From NCBI GenBank assembly GCA_016179045.1, contig JACOSL010000047.1, positions 1-64,000 on the forward strand: DNA of 64,000 nt, in the 5' to 3' direction. Each line of letters starts with the position of its first letter. The first letter of the stretch is position 1. The position numbers were made by a program, and so were the translations under genes. This DNA comes from Fimbriimonas ginsengisoli. GTDB taxonomy: Bacteria; Armatimonadota; Fimbriimonadia; Fimbriimonadales; Fimbriimonadaceae. Shown here in pieces: positions 34,155 to 44,800 of this stretch. The notes beneath the pieces are model-generated. The model was given only the letters and a program-made list of their open reading frames with translations. It searched no databases and was not told the origin of the DNA.

Positions 34155-37060
34155 TCCAGCACCCTCCCGCCGACGCTCACCGAGACGTCCCCGAGCCAGG
34201 TGTCGATGCTCGCGGTGAACTCCCCGTCGAGGTGACCGTGAGGCAGCTCACCGATCCTGTAGTCCAGTTCGCCGCTCGCCTCCGCCGAAGCGGAAAGCGT
34301 AACGATGCCAAAATCGACCGATCCCTCGATCCCAACCGCGAGGCCAAGCTTCGTCGTTGCCAGGTCGGTGCCGAACTTGATGTTGATCCAGCGCCTGCCC
34401 TCGACGATGAGGAGCTTGACGCTCTGTTCGAGTCCGGCCTGCAGGGTGACCGGCGTGGGGATGAAGTCGAGCCCGACCCCAACCTTGCTTTGCGCCGCGA
34501 CGACCCCCGGGAGCCCGATCGTGTTTGTAAAGCCGTTTTCGTGGATCGGCCAGCCTGCGTAGAGATACGCGCGACTGGTGGAGAATTTGCCTTCGACCTT
34601 GCCGGTAAGTTCGTAGAGCGGAACCTTGAAGAGCAGGTCGCCGTAAAGGTCGAACTCGTTGCCGTAATAGCCCATCGCGAACCGCAAGCGGCGGTTCGGA
34701 TCGGGGCCCATGGGTCGGGGCGTCAGGATCGAAAGATCGCCCGACAAGCTCAAGGTGAACTGGGGGAGCGTCAGGTCGAGGGCAACTAGCCCCCAAGCCA
34801 AGAATTGGTCGGTGCTGGTTAGTTGAAGACCGGCCTCGATCAGCCAGTTGTCGGCTTGGAACTTGTACTTCGTGAATCGGTTGTCTTCCGAGGGGGGCGG
34901 GAAGTGCTCGCTCGGCGGGCGGACGGTCAAGCCGTGCCCAACTGCCCCTTCGAAGCCGGTAATAAAGAGCACCGGAGCGCTGCTCGGCGAGGGCGGCGGA
35001 ATAGGAATGCCGGGCGGAGGCAGGTCGAGTTCTCCCCCGAATATCCACGCGGCATGGTCGGCAATCAGGAAGAAGCCTTTCATCCCCGCGCCACCGAGGC
35101 ATTGCAGGGCCAGATCGACCTCGCCGCCCATCGCGTTCGTCAGCCCCTGGTCGGGCAGATCGCCTTTGGCTTTGATCCAGCCGCCGATCGAGCCGATGCC
35201 GGCCACCGCGGCTTTGAAGGTCACCATGCCGACCGAAATCTTGGGGGCGGCCGTGCTGATGGTAAGCCCCTCGAAGCCGACCTCACCCGTGACGGGCAGC
35301 GAATCGGGGAACTTAACGTCACCGTCGATGCGGAAGGACTCGGGACTGGCCTTGTAGACGAGCTTGTTCGCGTGCAGTGTTAACGGTCCAAGCGGGATTT
35401 CAACGGGTTTGGTCAGGGCGAGTTCGTCGACCGCGATGTGGCCCGAGGAATCGATTTGCAGGTCGTCGAATGCGAGGTCGACGTCCTTTAGCACTTCGAG
35501 CGACAGGTCGCCCGAGACGTTAAACGTGACGAGCTTGTTCTTGACCGAGCCGCTTCCCTGCTTGATGTTCAGCTTTCCGAAGCCCGCCCACGATAGGCCT
35601 TGGCTGGGCTGAACCACCAAGCTCATCCCCGTATCGCTCACCCCAACGCCGACTCCGAGCGGGCCCACGCCGGGCAGGTTGATCGTGCCAAAAAACGAGC
35701 CGCCGGTGATGTTGTCGCGATCGAATGTGAGCGAGCCTTTGTTGCAAGTCAGTCCGTAAATCTTGATCGCGGCTTGGAGGCTGACGGTGCCGCTCACGCC
35801 GTTTCCGTCCACGCTCACCCCGTCGGCGGCGAGCGTCACGTCTTCGGTGCCGCCGCCAGACGTAAAGCGCTCGTCGCCCTTTATCTGCAGCGAGGCTTTC
35901 AGGTCGCGCAGGCCCTTGGCCATGTCAAGGGTGAAGCTCGTGACCGTGAGTAGCAGAGTCGGACCGTCCTTGGTCGGTTGCCAGAGCAGCTTGACCGGGC
36001 CCGAACCCTTACGCTTAAACGTTGGGTCGGCGAGGTCGAACTGGATTGGAATTTCGGCCGCTTCGGTTGGGGCATCCGCGTTCTTGATCTCGTCGGGGAA
36101 CACGAGGTTTCCCTCGAGATGCAGGTCGTGGAACTTCCCCTGCTTGACGCTGCCGCCTACGCCCGTGAGCTCTAGCCCAAAGTTCGCTGGCGTAAGCAGG
36201 CTGATGCGCGGGTTGGCCGTTTCCTCGGCTGCGGCGAGCGGATCGGTGCTCGCCTGGCCGCTGCCAAGAGTCAGGGTATCGAAATTGGGGAGCCCTGTCT
36301 CGTCGATCGCGAAATTCTTGGCGGTTAAGGTGAGTGGTCCATCGCTGAAGAGAGATGGAATCGGGGTCGCTACCGAGATCTCGTCGCTGGAAAGTTTGAA
36401 GGCGGGCTTGGCGGGCGTTTGGACCGTGATCCTCGGCGTCTTCATCGAGATGCCGAATCCAGCAACGGCCAGCTTGCCCGAGCCGGAGGCGGTCAGAAGC
36501 GTGTCGAAAGTGACCTGGGGCCCGCCTTGAACTACAAGTTTGGCCTTGCTTGCGGTAAACGTCGCCTGCCCGCCGGTGTCGTCGCGGAACGGCATCTGGC
36601 ACGACACGTCCCCGGTGGTCGTCACCTTGTTCCCGCCGCTGCCGGTCTCGGCAAGGATCGTAAACCCAGACTTGATCGTGAGCGTCATGCCCAGACTCAG
36701 GGCGTTGTTCCAAACCAGGTCCTTGTTGAAGGTGTAGCCGGTCTTGCCCGTGTCCACATTGCCGGAACTGTCGGCAAAGATGCCGTTGAAGGGCATGGCG
36801 GCGCCGGTGAAGTCGTTTCCGCCGCCGAGGCTGAACACCAGGTCGCCTTTGCCGCTGAGGGCGTGGCCCGCCGTTACCCCTGGGTCGTAGACTACATTCT
36901 TGAGTTGTATCGAGACGGTGCTCGAAGCGCCCGAAAACGTGAGCGTGGGCGGAAGCTGAGCAAAGGCGAAAGCCGTAAGGAGCGACAGGGCCAAACCCGC
37001 CGCAAGGCGCCTTGATACAATAAAATGGACAGCCGACCGCGTCGGCGTCCCCCGCATCAT
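34148..37060 (-). CDS. Large exported beta-rich protein of unknown family, about 970 residues
   Basis: A signal peptide is clear (RRLAAGLALSLLTAFAFAQ). The mature protein is repetitive, Gly/Leu/Asp-rich and predicted almost all beta: many short strands of the form GxLTLTAKNFAIDETGLPNFDTLTLGSG, FGISMKTPRITV and VSLQAAIKIYGLTCNKGSLTF, with Pro-rich turns (LPPPGIPIPPP). The C-terminal 250 residues look like a beta-barrel or outer-surface layer (YAGWPIHENGFTNTI, GEFTASIDTWLGDVSVSVGGRVLEW, the last residue being Trp). I recognise no family. Start is uncertain between ATGs at 37081, 37060 and 37057. It is the first gene of a coupled pair with the fibronectin-like gene. Confidence 0.75.
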   Translation of the reverse strand: MMRGTPTRSAVHFIVSRRLAAGLALSLLTAFAFAQLPPTLTFSGASSTVSIQLKNVVYDPGVTAGHALSGKGDLVFSLGGGNDFTGAAMPFNGIFADSSGNVDTGKTGYTFNKDLVWNNALSLGMTLTIKSGFTILAETGSGGNKVTTTGDVSCQMPFRDDTGGQATFTASKAKLVVQGGPQVTFDTLLTASGSGKLAVAGFGISMKTPRITVQTPAKPAFKLSSDEISVATPIPSLFSDGPLTLTAKNFAIDETGLPNFDTLTLGSGQASTDPLAAAEETANPRISLLTPANFGLELTGVGGSVKQGKFHDLHLEGNLVFPDEIKNADAPTEAAEIPIQFDLADPTFKRKGSGPVKLLWQPTKDGPTLLLTVTSFTLDMAKGLRDLKASLQIKGDERFTSGGGTEDVTLAADGVSVDGNGVSGTVSLQAAIKIYGLTCNKGSLTFDRDNITGGSFFGTINLPGVGPLGVGVGVSDTGMSLVVQPSQGLSWAGFGKLNIKQGSGSVKNKLVTFNVSGDLSLEVLKDVDLAFDDLQIDSSGHIAVDELALTKPVEIPLGPLTLHANKLVYKASPESFRIDGDVKFPDSLPVTGEVGFEGLTISTAAPKISVGMVTFKAAVAGIGSIGGWIKAKGDLPDQGLTNAMGGEVDLALQCLGGAGMKGFFLIADHAAWIFGGELDLPPPGIPIPPPSPSSAPVLFITGFEGAVGHGLTVRPPSEHFPPPSEDNRFTKYKFQADNWLIEAGLQLTSTDQFLAWGLVALDLTLPQFTLSLSGDLSILTPRPMGPDPNRRLRFAMGYYGNEFDLYGDLLFKVPLYELTGKVEGKFSTSRAYLYAGWPIHENGFTNTIGLPGVVAAQSKVGVGLDFIPTPVTLQAGLEQSVKLLIVEGRRWINIKFGTDLATTKLGLAVGIEGSVDFGIVTLSASAEASGELDYRIGELPHGHLDGEFTASIDTWLGDVSVSVGGRVLEW

Positions 37061-37178
37061 CCTCGCCCCCACGAAGTTCATTCTATCAAATAGATTCTGC
37101 AAATGTGCGTGCGAGCCCTGCAATTTTGCCAACTGAGAGTTGCGACGCGAGGCGACCACCCGCGTTACGCCCATCGCT

Positions 37179-37216
37179 CAAAAAGAAGAAGGCCCGGCGG
37201 CATGAGCCGCCGGGCC
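37179..37216 (-). terminator. Strong intrinsic terminator after the BNR/PKD gene
   Basis: GGCCCGGCGGC (37191-37201), loop ATGA, GCCGCCGGGCC (37206-37216): a perfect 11-bp GC stem. On the minus strand it is followed by TTCTTCTTTTT. It lies 12 bases past the stop of the gene ending at 37228. Confidence 0.9.
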
Positions 37217-37227
37217 CACCGATCGCC

Positions 37228-40200
37228 CTACTTCAACGAGATGTTGAAGATGTGGATTTCACCGTCGCCGAGATCGATCCTGACCTGCCAGGTGCCCGTT
37301 GAGAGGCCCTTGGTCGCCAGGTTGAAGATCCACTGCGGCGGCGCAGAGCGGAACGTGTTGCCGACGTCCGCCGTGCTCGTCGAGACCGCCTCCACCTCGG
37401 TGCCGACCACGCTGCCACTTATCTTCGCCAGATAAATGTGCGCAGTGATCAGCCCGCCAGTGCTCGCTCCCGTGAGCGTGAACTTCACCGGGATGGTGCT
37501 GCCCAGCTTGAAGATCGAGCTTCCGTCGGCGTTGATCGGCTGAAGCACACCCGACCACGAGACGATGATGTCCACCTCGACCGTCGCTATAGAGCTCTGG
37601 CCGCGCGTATCGGTCACCATCAGGGTGAAGATGTGGTGGCCCATACCGAGGCTCGGCATAACCACTGCCGTGGTGCCGATCGTGGTGGGACCTTCCTTCC
37701 ACAGGTAGGTGAGGGTCTCGTTCTCCGGATCGCTCGACGCGCTGCCGTCAAGCGTTACAATAACGTTGGTTCCGGGCCAGGTTATGGTCTGGTTGGAGCC
37801 CGCGTTGGCGGTCGGCTTGCCGTCCACGTAGATGGACACGGTCGCCACGTTGCTGTCCAGCATCCCATCGTTCGCGTGATACGTGAACGAGTCGGAGCCG
37901 AAAAAGCCCGTATTCGGCGTGTAGAGGAACGAGCCGTCGCTGTTCAAGCTCACGGTGCCGTTCAGCGGGTTGGTGTCCTTCACCGCGGAGATCACGTCTC
38001 CGAAGTCGGGATCCGAGTCGTTGGCCAGCACGTTGCCGGAGAGCGGCGTGTCCTGGTTGGTTATGTAGCTGTCGGCAACCGCGACAGGCGGGTTGTCCGG
38101 TGTCACGCCGTTGGTGAACGACGTGAGCACGATGTTGTCGACGAGCACACCGGCATCGCCCGCCGCTGGGTTGGTATCCAACCCCGTGGCGCCGCTGTCC
38201 TGTGTGTACTCGAAGCGCAACTGAATCTTGCGGCCGTTCATCCCATAGGCCTTGAGCCGCACGTGCTTGTAGCCGTGGGACCAACCCGAAACCACGTTCA
38301 TGTCCTGGAAGTAGTTCGCGTTGCTGCTCCTGGGCAAGTGCTTCGGATAGTTAGGCGAACCGCCAATCGTGAACTCGTCGCCGAAAGCTTCGAGTTGCAC
38401 GCTCCGCAGGACGGCGCCCGCCGTTTGGTCGGTCACGCGCAGGAGCATCCCGTCGAATGCCTGGATCACGCTCGGGCCGTATCCATCGCCTGCGTACGAG
38501 TCGTCTTCAAGGTTGTACGAGGTGTCGAACTCGATCGTCACGAAGTCCCCTCCGGGCACGGTGATGATCGGGCTGAACGCGCGCTCGAAGCGCGTACTGT
38601 TGCCGCTGAGACCGTCGTTCTCGTTCTGGTGCCAGAGCGCGTTGTTGCCGCCCGCACCGAGTCGCGAGTTGGTCGTGGTCCAAGGCTTAACGTTGTTGCC
38701 TCCTGCGTGAGACGTGGCCCACCCTGCTGGCAGAGCCGGCGCTACTACTCCGGTGAAGTCCTCCGAGTAGAACACGACGCCGGTTCCAAAGCCGGTCTTC
38801 TGGTCGTAGAGAAGGGTCGTCGAACCTTGCGCGCTGGTCACGCTCAGGCTGAGCGTGATGAACGTGCCGGGTACAAAGCCGGGACTAATCTTGATCACGA
38901 AGTCAGTCGAGTTGGTCTGCATGCCACCGGCGGCGATGTCCGGATATGCAGAGGCGCCCGTCAATATCGACACGCCGGGCGTGCTCGACGACAAGGTGCC
39001 GGTGATGCCGGTGAAGCCGCCGTGGCTCGGGGCATAGGATTGCAGCGGCAACTGGAAGTGGATCGTTTCGTTCGGATCGATCACGCCGTCGTGATGGCTG
39101 TCCTGGAACGTTACGCCTTCAAGCCGCAAGGCAGCTCGGGCGCCGGTCGCCTTCTTGAAAGTTGCGTCGGGCCAGGTCATGCTCGCGCTCGTCGGCTGGC
39201 CGTCCGCCCAACTGATGCGAGTGGGAAGACCCGCCCAGACCGCGTAGAGCATCCCGCCCTGCGCGACCCCCTGGTTGTAGTCGCCGAGGTTCGGTTGGCC
39301 AGTGTCGTTGCCCAGTCCGCAATTGTAGGGCCGGTCGTTGAGTGGGTTCGGAGCGCTCCAGTGCACTCCCGCATCATCCGAGTAGGTCCAAGTGGTGTCG
39401 GTCACATCGCCGTGCACTTCGCCTTGGTCGAGATAGAACACGTGAACGCGCCCGGTGCCCTGGTCCACTGTCACCCATGGGTACCATTGTGGGCCGTCGG
39501 AGCCCGGCCGCGAGTTGAGCGCCATCGCCGCGGACCAGTTTGCGCCGCCGTCGATGCTCTTTTGGAACACCACATCGGCGCCGTCGCGGTTGTCGTTATC
39601 GGCATAGACCACGTACAGCGCACCGCTCGTGCGGTCCACAGCTAGCGATGGCGAGGTGTTGATTCGGTCGTTGCCGATCACCTGATCCATCGTGAAGAAG
39701 TTGGTAGTCGTGTTGGAGGGAACAGTCCAGCTCGCTCCGTTAGTCGCCGAGCTAGCAAATCCAACGTTCTGGTTGTTGCCGCCGGGGAACCGACGCCACG
39801 CAACGTAAGCGGTGCCGCCTGGGCCGAACCGAGGACAGGATGCCTGTCCGTCCGCCGCGGAGTTGGCGACGATCACGCGGGCCGACCAAGTCGGCGGGGT
39901 CGCGCTGAAAAGATTGTCGCAGTAGGTGGAGCTGATTTCCACGCCGCCCGGCGCGAACGCCACGCTCGTGAAGTTGCTCCAAGTCAAGAGCATCCGGCCG
40001 GTAACCGGATCGATGTCGCTGAACTCCTTGTCGGCCGCATCGCGGGCGTTTGCGCCGCTGAGCAGGCCGTGCGGGTTCGTCGCGGCAGTTACTTCGTAGG
40101 GACCGGTCCACGTGTGGCCGAAGTCGGTCGATCGGTGGACGCACATGGTTTGCGCGGTGCCCGTAGCGCTTATCTTCTTCACCATGATCGACGCGTAAAC

Positions 40201-40743
40201 GAAATTCGAGCCGCCGCAGTAGTGCACGTCGGGATCGCCGAAGACTTGCGGAAGGGCGGTGCTGCCTATGAAGCTGATGCCCGTGGTGACGGGTAATTGC
40301 CCTCCGTCGGTAAACGTCAGTCCCCCGTCGTCCGAGTACATATAGCCAGAGACCGAGGTCGGGTTGAGGCTAAAGCCCCGCGTGTCGTTGAATCCGATCA
40401 CGATATGCATCCCGGATGAATCGACCGCGAGCGAGGTTTCCGCTTGACCGCCGGCTGGGTTTTCCATGTAGCCCTCGCCGTTGTTCGGGTCGTCGTCCCC
40501 GGTGCTCGGCGCGGTGCTGCCGTCGGACACCATCGGATTGAATGACGCGTTCGGATGGAAAAACATGTTGGGCAGATGCCTGAAGGTCGCCGAACGGCGC
40601 GCCATTTGCCCCATGCCGGACATGCGGTCGTCAGAGTGCACCTTCATTTGTGCGACCGCGGAAAGAGTTAGGAGGCTCAGGGCCGCGACCAAAGCAAACG
40701 ACTTGGTCCATTGCCCGAGCCTGATCGTGCTCGAAATTAACAT
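37228..40743 (-). CDS. Exported sialidase-like (BNR) protein with Ig-like, PKD and PxKF domains, 1171 residues
   Basis: Signal peptide ending SAVAQ. The first ~520 residues are a BNR/sialidase-type propeller: YMYSDDGGLTFTDGG, HRSTDFGHTWTGPY, KSIDGGANWSAAM and TYSDDAGVHWSAP are the Asp-box-like repeats. After a beta-rich middle come a bacterial Ig-like/VCBS-type module (about 895-985: LANDSDPDFGD, LNGTVSLNSDGSFLYTPNTG), a PKD-like module (about 990-1075: PTANAGSNQTI, LDGSASSDPENETLTYLW) and a terminal PxKF domain (SSIFKLGSTIPVKFTLTGAS). Sialidase catalytic arginines and Tyr/Glu cannot be confirmed, so it may be a binding protein. ATG at 40743 with GGGGGG four bases upstream. Confidence 0.85.
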   Translation of the reverse strand: MLISSTIRLGQWTKSFALVAALSLLTLSAVAQMKVHSDDRMSGMGQMARRSATFRHLPNMFFHPNASFNPMVSDGSTAPSTGDDDPNNGEGYMENPAGGQAETSLAVDSSGMHIVIGFNDTRGFSLNPTSVSGYMYSDDGGLTFTDGGQLPVTTGISFIGSTALPQVFGDPDVHYCGGSNFVYASIMVKKISATGTAQTMCVHRSTDFGHTWTGPYEVTAATNPHGLLSGANARDAADKEFSDIDPVTGRMLLTWSNFTSVAFAPGGVEISSTYCDNLFSATPPTWSARVIVANSAADGQASCPRFGPGGTAYVAWRRFPGGNNQNVGFASSATNGASWTVPSNTTTNFFTMDQVIGNDRINTSPSLAVDRTSGALYVVYADNDNRDGADVVFQKSIDGGANWSAAMALNSRPGSDGPQWYPWVTVDQGTGRVHVFYLDQGEVHGDVTDTTWTYSDDAGVHWSAPNPLNDRPYNCGLGNDTGQPNLGDYNQGVAQGGMLYAVWAGLPTRISWADGQPTSASMTWPDATFKKATGARAALRLEGVTFQDSHHDGVIDPNETIHFQLPLQSYAPSHGGFTGITGTLSSSTPGVSILTGASAYPDIAAGGMQTNSTDFVIKISPGFVPGTFITLSLSVTSAQGSTTLLYDQKTGFGTGVVFYSEDFTGVVAPALPAGWATSHAGGNNVKPWTTTNSRLGAGGNNALWHQNENDGLSGNSTRFERAFSPIITVPGGDFVTIEFDTSYNLEDDSYAGDGYGPSVIQAFDGMLLRVTDQTAGAVLRSVQLEAFGDEFTIGGSPNYPKHLPRSSNANYFQDMNVVSGWSHGYKHVRLKAYGMNGRKIQLRFEYTQDSGATGLDTNPAAGDAGVLVDNIVLTSFTNGVTPDNPPVAVADSYITNQDTPLSGNVLANDSDPDFGDVISAVKDTNPLNGTVSLNSDGSFLYTPNTGFFGSDSFTYHANDGMLDSNVATVSIYVDGKPTANAGSNQTITWPGTNVIVTLDGSASSDPENETLTYLWKEGPTTIGTTAVVMPSLGMGHHIFTLMVTDTRGQSSIATVEVDIIVSWSGVLQPINADGSSIFKLGSTIPVKFTLTGASTGGLITAHIYLAKISGSVVGTEVEAVSTSTADVGNTFRSAPPQWIFNLATKGLSTGTWQVRIDLGDGEIHIFNISLK

Positions 40744-40919
40744 CACGCCCCCCAAAACCCGGGGCAGACGACCGGTCGACGACCGATGAATCGCCCAGGT
40801 ATTGCTACTATAGAGGCCAGCGATGCGAATGGGCCGCTAATTGCCCAAAATCTTGTATATTTACCGGCTCACGCAGCCGACTCCACGCCAAGGTGCCCTT
40901 CCCATCCGAGAGGCGCCCG

Positions 40920-41087
40920 CTACCGGTCCGCCTTCTGGCGTCCGCTTGGTGGAGCCTTCACCGACGGACGACGGCGTGTGGCTTGCTCGTCAGGCACGAC
41001 CGGGGGCTTCTCCTCCTCAGGTGGCATGCACGACCCGACGAACGACAAAATGATGGTCAAGACCGCAGCCCACGCGAATCTGCTCAT
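40920..41087 (-). CDS. Tiny predicted lipoprotein, 55 residues
   Basis: MSRFAWAAVLTIILSFVGSC ends in a lipobox-like FVGSC, followed by a Pro/Glu/Lys-rich tail (MPPEEEKPPVVPDEQ) with no domain. GGGAAGG immediately precedes the ATG at 41087; a GTG further upstream at 41141 would bury the signal. Function unknown; could be a small surface lipoprotein. Confidence 0.5.
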   Translation of the reverse strand: MSRFAWAAVLTIILSFVGSCMPPEEEKPPVVPDEQATRRRPSVKAPPSGRQKADR

Positions 41088-41165
41088 CCTTCCTTCCCAA
41101 GAGCGCACCCTGCATTGCGCTCTCTCAAGGTAAGACGCCACGACCCTCGCCAGGGTCGCAGCCCG

Positions 41166-41711
41166 CTATGGTGAGACCGGTGGGACCGGATTCGACTTGT
41201 CCTCCGCCTGCCAGTAGATCGAGACGATCCACCAGCGGCCGCCGTCGTTCCAAAGCTGGAAGCTGTTGATACCACGCTGAAACGGCCTTTCGTCGTCCGC
41301 CTTGAATCGAGATTCGTAGGCACTCCAAGCTTGAGCGATACCGGCAAATGCATCGACATGTCGCCACGTCTCCTTCTCGAAGAAGCCCCCCATGAAAGCA
41401 GGCTCGGCGACCTTGATGAACCCGGGTACGTCCAAACTGATTAGCTTAATGTTGCCGTCCTTGCCCGGCATGGCCGCGGTGAAACGCGCATCGGAAGTGA
41501 AGAGGGTGCGGAAGCGGTCCCAGTCTCGCTTCTGGCCCTGCGGGCCCGAGATCACGTCGTAGGCCGCCCTCACGATCGCGTCGATCGAAGACACATCCTC
41601 GTGTCTGGCCGGGGGAGCCGGTGTGGAGGCTCCGACCTGTATTCGGGTATTGCCTACGGCGCCAATGGCTAGATTGGCTGCAACGAGAAGAAGGGCGGGT
41701 CTTAGGATCAT
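41166..41711 (-). CDS. Exported NTF2/SnoaL-like protein, 181 residues
   Basis: Starts MILRPALLLVAANLAIGAVG at the ATG at 41711 with CGGAG seven bases upstream; the longer frame to 41900 overlaps the divergent tricorn gene. The mature region has an NTF2-like alpha+beta fold: AIVRAAYDVISGP, RDWDRFRTLFTSDARF, WRHVDAFAGIAQAWSAYESRF and WNDGGRWWIVSIYWQAE. These proteins are commonly nuclear transport factor 2-like ligand or substrate binders; no catalytic residue is assigned. Confidence 0.8.
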   Translation of the reverse strand: MILRPALLLVAANLAIGAVGNTRIQVGASTPAPPARHEDVSSIDAIVRAAYDVISGPQGQKRDWDRFRTLFTSDARFTAAMPGKDGNIKLISLDVPGFIKVAEPAFMGGFFEKETWRHVDAFAGIAQAWSAYESRFKADDERPFQRGINSFQLWNDGGRWWIVSIYWQAEDKSNPVPPVSP

Positions 41712-41816
41712 GGCTTGCTCCGGAGATTGCGGACTGCGCATCTTACCGCCGGCGAGAGGCAGCCCGGCTGGACCATTTGACCCAGTTGGGGCCTCCGGGC
41801 CTGCTAGGATGACCTC

Positions 41817-44800
41817 ATGCTCGCCGCCGTTGCAATCGCCGCTTTGCTTCAGACTTCGACCGCGTTCGATCCTGGCCCCAATCCGTTGCTCATGCAGCAC
41901 CCCACCATGAATTCAACCGAAATCGTGTTCCAGTTCGCCGACGATCTGTGGTCGGTGCCTCGCGGGGGCGGAGATGCCCGACGCCTCACGAGCGCCCTGG
42001 GCGTGGAAAGCAGCCCTTACTTTTCTCCCGACGGCAAGCTCGTCGCCTTCTCGGGCGAATACGACGGAAATAAGGACGTATTCGTGATGCCCGCCGAGGG
42101 AGGCGTTCCTACGCGGCTGACCGCCCACCCGGCGCCCGACACAGTCCTCGGCTGGACCCCTGATGGCAAGTCGGTCGTGTTTTCCTCGCCGATGCTCTCC
42201 AACACCGATCTGCCGCGGCTGTTTACCGTGCCCGTAAATGGAGGCTTCCCGAAGCCGCTTCCCTTCCCGAGCGGCTCGATGGCGAGCCTTTCGCCCGACG
42301 GGCAGAGGGTCGCCTACGTCCCGGGAATCAAATGGGAGCTGGCGTGGAAGCGCTATCGCGGCGGCCAGGCCTACCGAATATGGCTCGGCGAGATGAGCGA
42401 TTCGAAGGTTAAGGAGATCCCTCGCAAGAATTGGAACGACGAGCAGCCGATGTGGGTGGGCGACAAGGTCTTCTATCTGTCCGACCGCTCTGGACCGGTT
42501 GGGCTCTACTCCTACGACACGACCAACGGCGCCGAGAGGGAGGAAGTCAAGGGAGAGGGCTTCGACATTAAGTCCGCTACCGCAGGGCCAGACGGCATCG
42601 TCTACGCCAAGCTCGGCTCGATCAATATTCTCGACTTCAAGACTCGCGCGACCCATCAGGTTCCGGTCGAGATCCACGGAGATTTCACCGAGGTGCGAGC
42701 AAACTTCAAGAATCTGACGCCCTGGCTTACCGCCGCGAGCCTATCGCCGAGCGGCTCGCGCGTCGTGGTTACCGCGCGCGGTTGGGTCCTGACAGTCCCG
42801 GCCAGCAAGGGCGACGCCCGTTTGCTCGACGATGTGCAGGGTGTTCACCGCCGAGACGCGACATGGTCGCCTGACGGACGCACGATCGCCTACATCACCG
42901 ATGCGGATGGCCCCCAGAAGCTGGGGCTGTGGGACGTAGCGACGGCCATGGAAAGGCGCGTTGCCCTTGGTGATTCCCCCGCGTACTACGACCCGCCTTT
43001 CTCGGTCGCAGCGCCCACGTGGTCGCCGGATTCCTCCAAATTCGCTTTCACCGACAATCGCAACGCCCTCTGGGTCGTGGATGTCGCCACCGGCGTCAAT
43101 ACGAAGATCGACGAGCTCTTGTATGCCGATCCTACGCACGGGCTTGCCGCCTCATGGTCGCCCGATTCAAAGTGGCTTGCCTATTCGCGCGACCTGGATA
43201 GCCACTTCAACGCGATCTTTCTCCGCAGCCTCGAATCGGGCAAGTCGACCCAGATCACGGATGGCCTCTCGAACGCGGACAGCCCCGTGTTCGATCGCGA
43301 CGGGAAGCACCTGTACTTCTTTGCAAGCACGAACGTCGGGCAGAGCTCGAGCTGGCTCGATCTCTCGAGCCTCAACAATCTAAACGCAGAAAGCTCCGTG
43401 TACGCGGTCGTGCTCAGCAAGGATGGCGCTAATCCGCTCCAACCCGAAAGCGACGAGGAGACGCCAAAGCCCGCCGCAGAACCGCCCAAGCCGGAGCCGC
43501 CGAGGGGGGATGCTCCTAGGCCCGATGCGCCCAAACTGGAGGCTCCGAAAGCTGACGCGCCCAAGCCGGACGCCGCCAAGCCAAGCGGGCTGGTGACCAA
43601 GGTCGATCTCGAAGGCATCGAATCGCGAATTATCGCCCTGCCGATGCCGGCTGCAGGCTATGACCGGCTCGTAGCCGGACCCGCCGGCAGCTTTTTCGCA
43701 CTCGCCCATGCCAAGCGGGCGAATCCGTTCGACGTCGAGCCGTTCGATTCGGTCAGCAAGTTCTCTTTCACCGATCGAAAAGTCATCCCCTTCACCGGCG
43801 GCGTGGTTTTGTTCGACACAAACGCGGACGGCAGCAAGGTGCTCATCGGTCGGCCGGGTTCGCTCGCGGTCGTTCCATCCGCCGGTCCGCCAGCGCCTGG
43901 CCAGGGCGACGTGAAGCTGTCGGGTCTGGTCGTCAAGATCGAGCCGCGCGCTGAGTGGGAGCGCATGTTCCATGAGATTTGGCGCAACGAGAAGATGCTG
44001 TTCTACTCGCCCACCCTCCATGGCATCGACGCCGACGCGATGGACAGGCGTTACGCCCCGTTTCTGAAGAACATCTATTCGCGGAACGACCTCAATTATC
44101 TCTTCGTGGACATGCTGGGCGAACTATGCATCGGACACATGTTCCCCGGCGGTGGCGACATCCCCCACGCCAAGCCGGTGCCTGGCGGTCTCCTCGGCGC
44201 CGATTACGCCTTTGGAAACGGCCATTACAAGCTCGCCCGCATCTACAACGGCGAGCGCTGGAATCCTAAGCTCTATGCTCCTCTGGCCCAGCCTGGGGTT
44301 AACGCTAAGGAGGGCGAGTATCTGCTAGCGATCGACGGCAAGGACTTGGTGGAAGCGATCGACGTGTACGCGGCCCTTGAAGCCAAAGCGGGCAAGCAGG
44401 TAAAGATCAAGCTTGGCCCCAACGCCGATGGCAGGGATTCGCGCGAGGTTACGGTGGTTCCGGTTCCGAACGAGTTCGCCCTGCGCCAGCGTGCCTGGGC
44501 GGAGGACAACCGGCGCACCGTCGAGAAACTAACCGGTGGTCGCGGCGGCTACGTCCACGTGCCTGATACCGGCGAAGGGGGCTGGACGGAGTTCAACCGC
44601 TACTACTACGCCCAGGTGGGCAAGGACGGCATGGTCGTCGACGAGCGTTTCAACCATGGAGGCTTGATCAATGACTTCATGATCCACGAGATGCAAAAGC
44701 CGTTCATCGCCGCCTTCACGCCCCGCTACGGCAAGGATTGGCCCACCCCGGGCTCCTCCATCTTCGGACCCAAGGTGATGCTGATCAACGCCTTCGCCGG

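Noticed and set aside
37438-39645. 735-codon plus-strand frame opposite the BNR/PKD gene
   Set aside because: Arg/Val/His-rich antisense shadow; the minus-strand frame has signal peptide, Asp-boxes and PKD/PxKF domains.
43440-43600. Pro/Lys/Asp-rich segment in the tricorn gene as a frameshift artefact
   Set aside because: The frame is continuous on both sides and the segment is a typical low-complexity linker.
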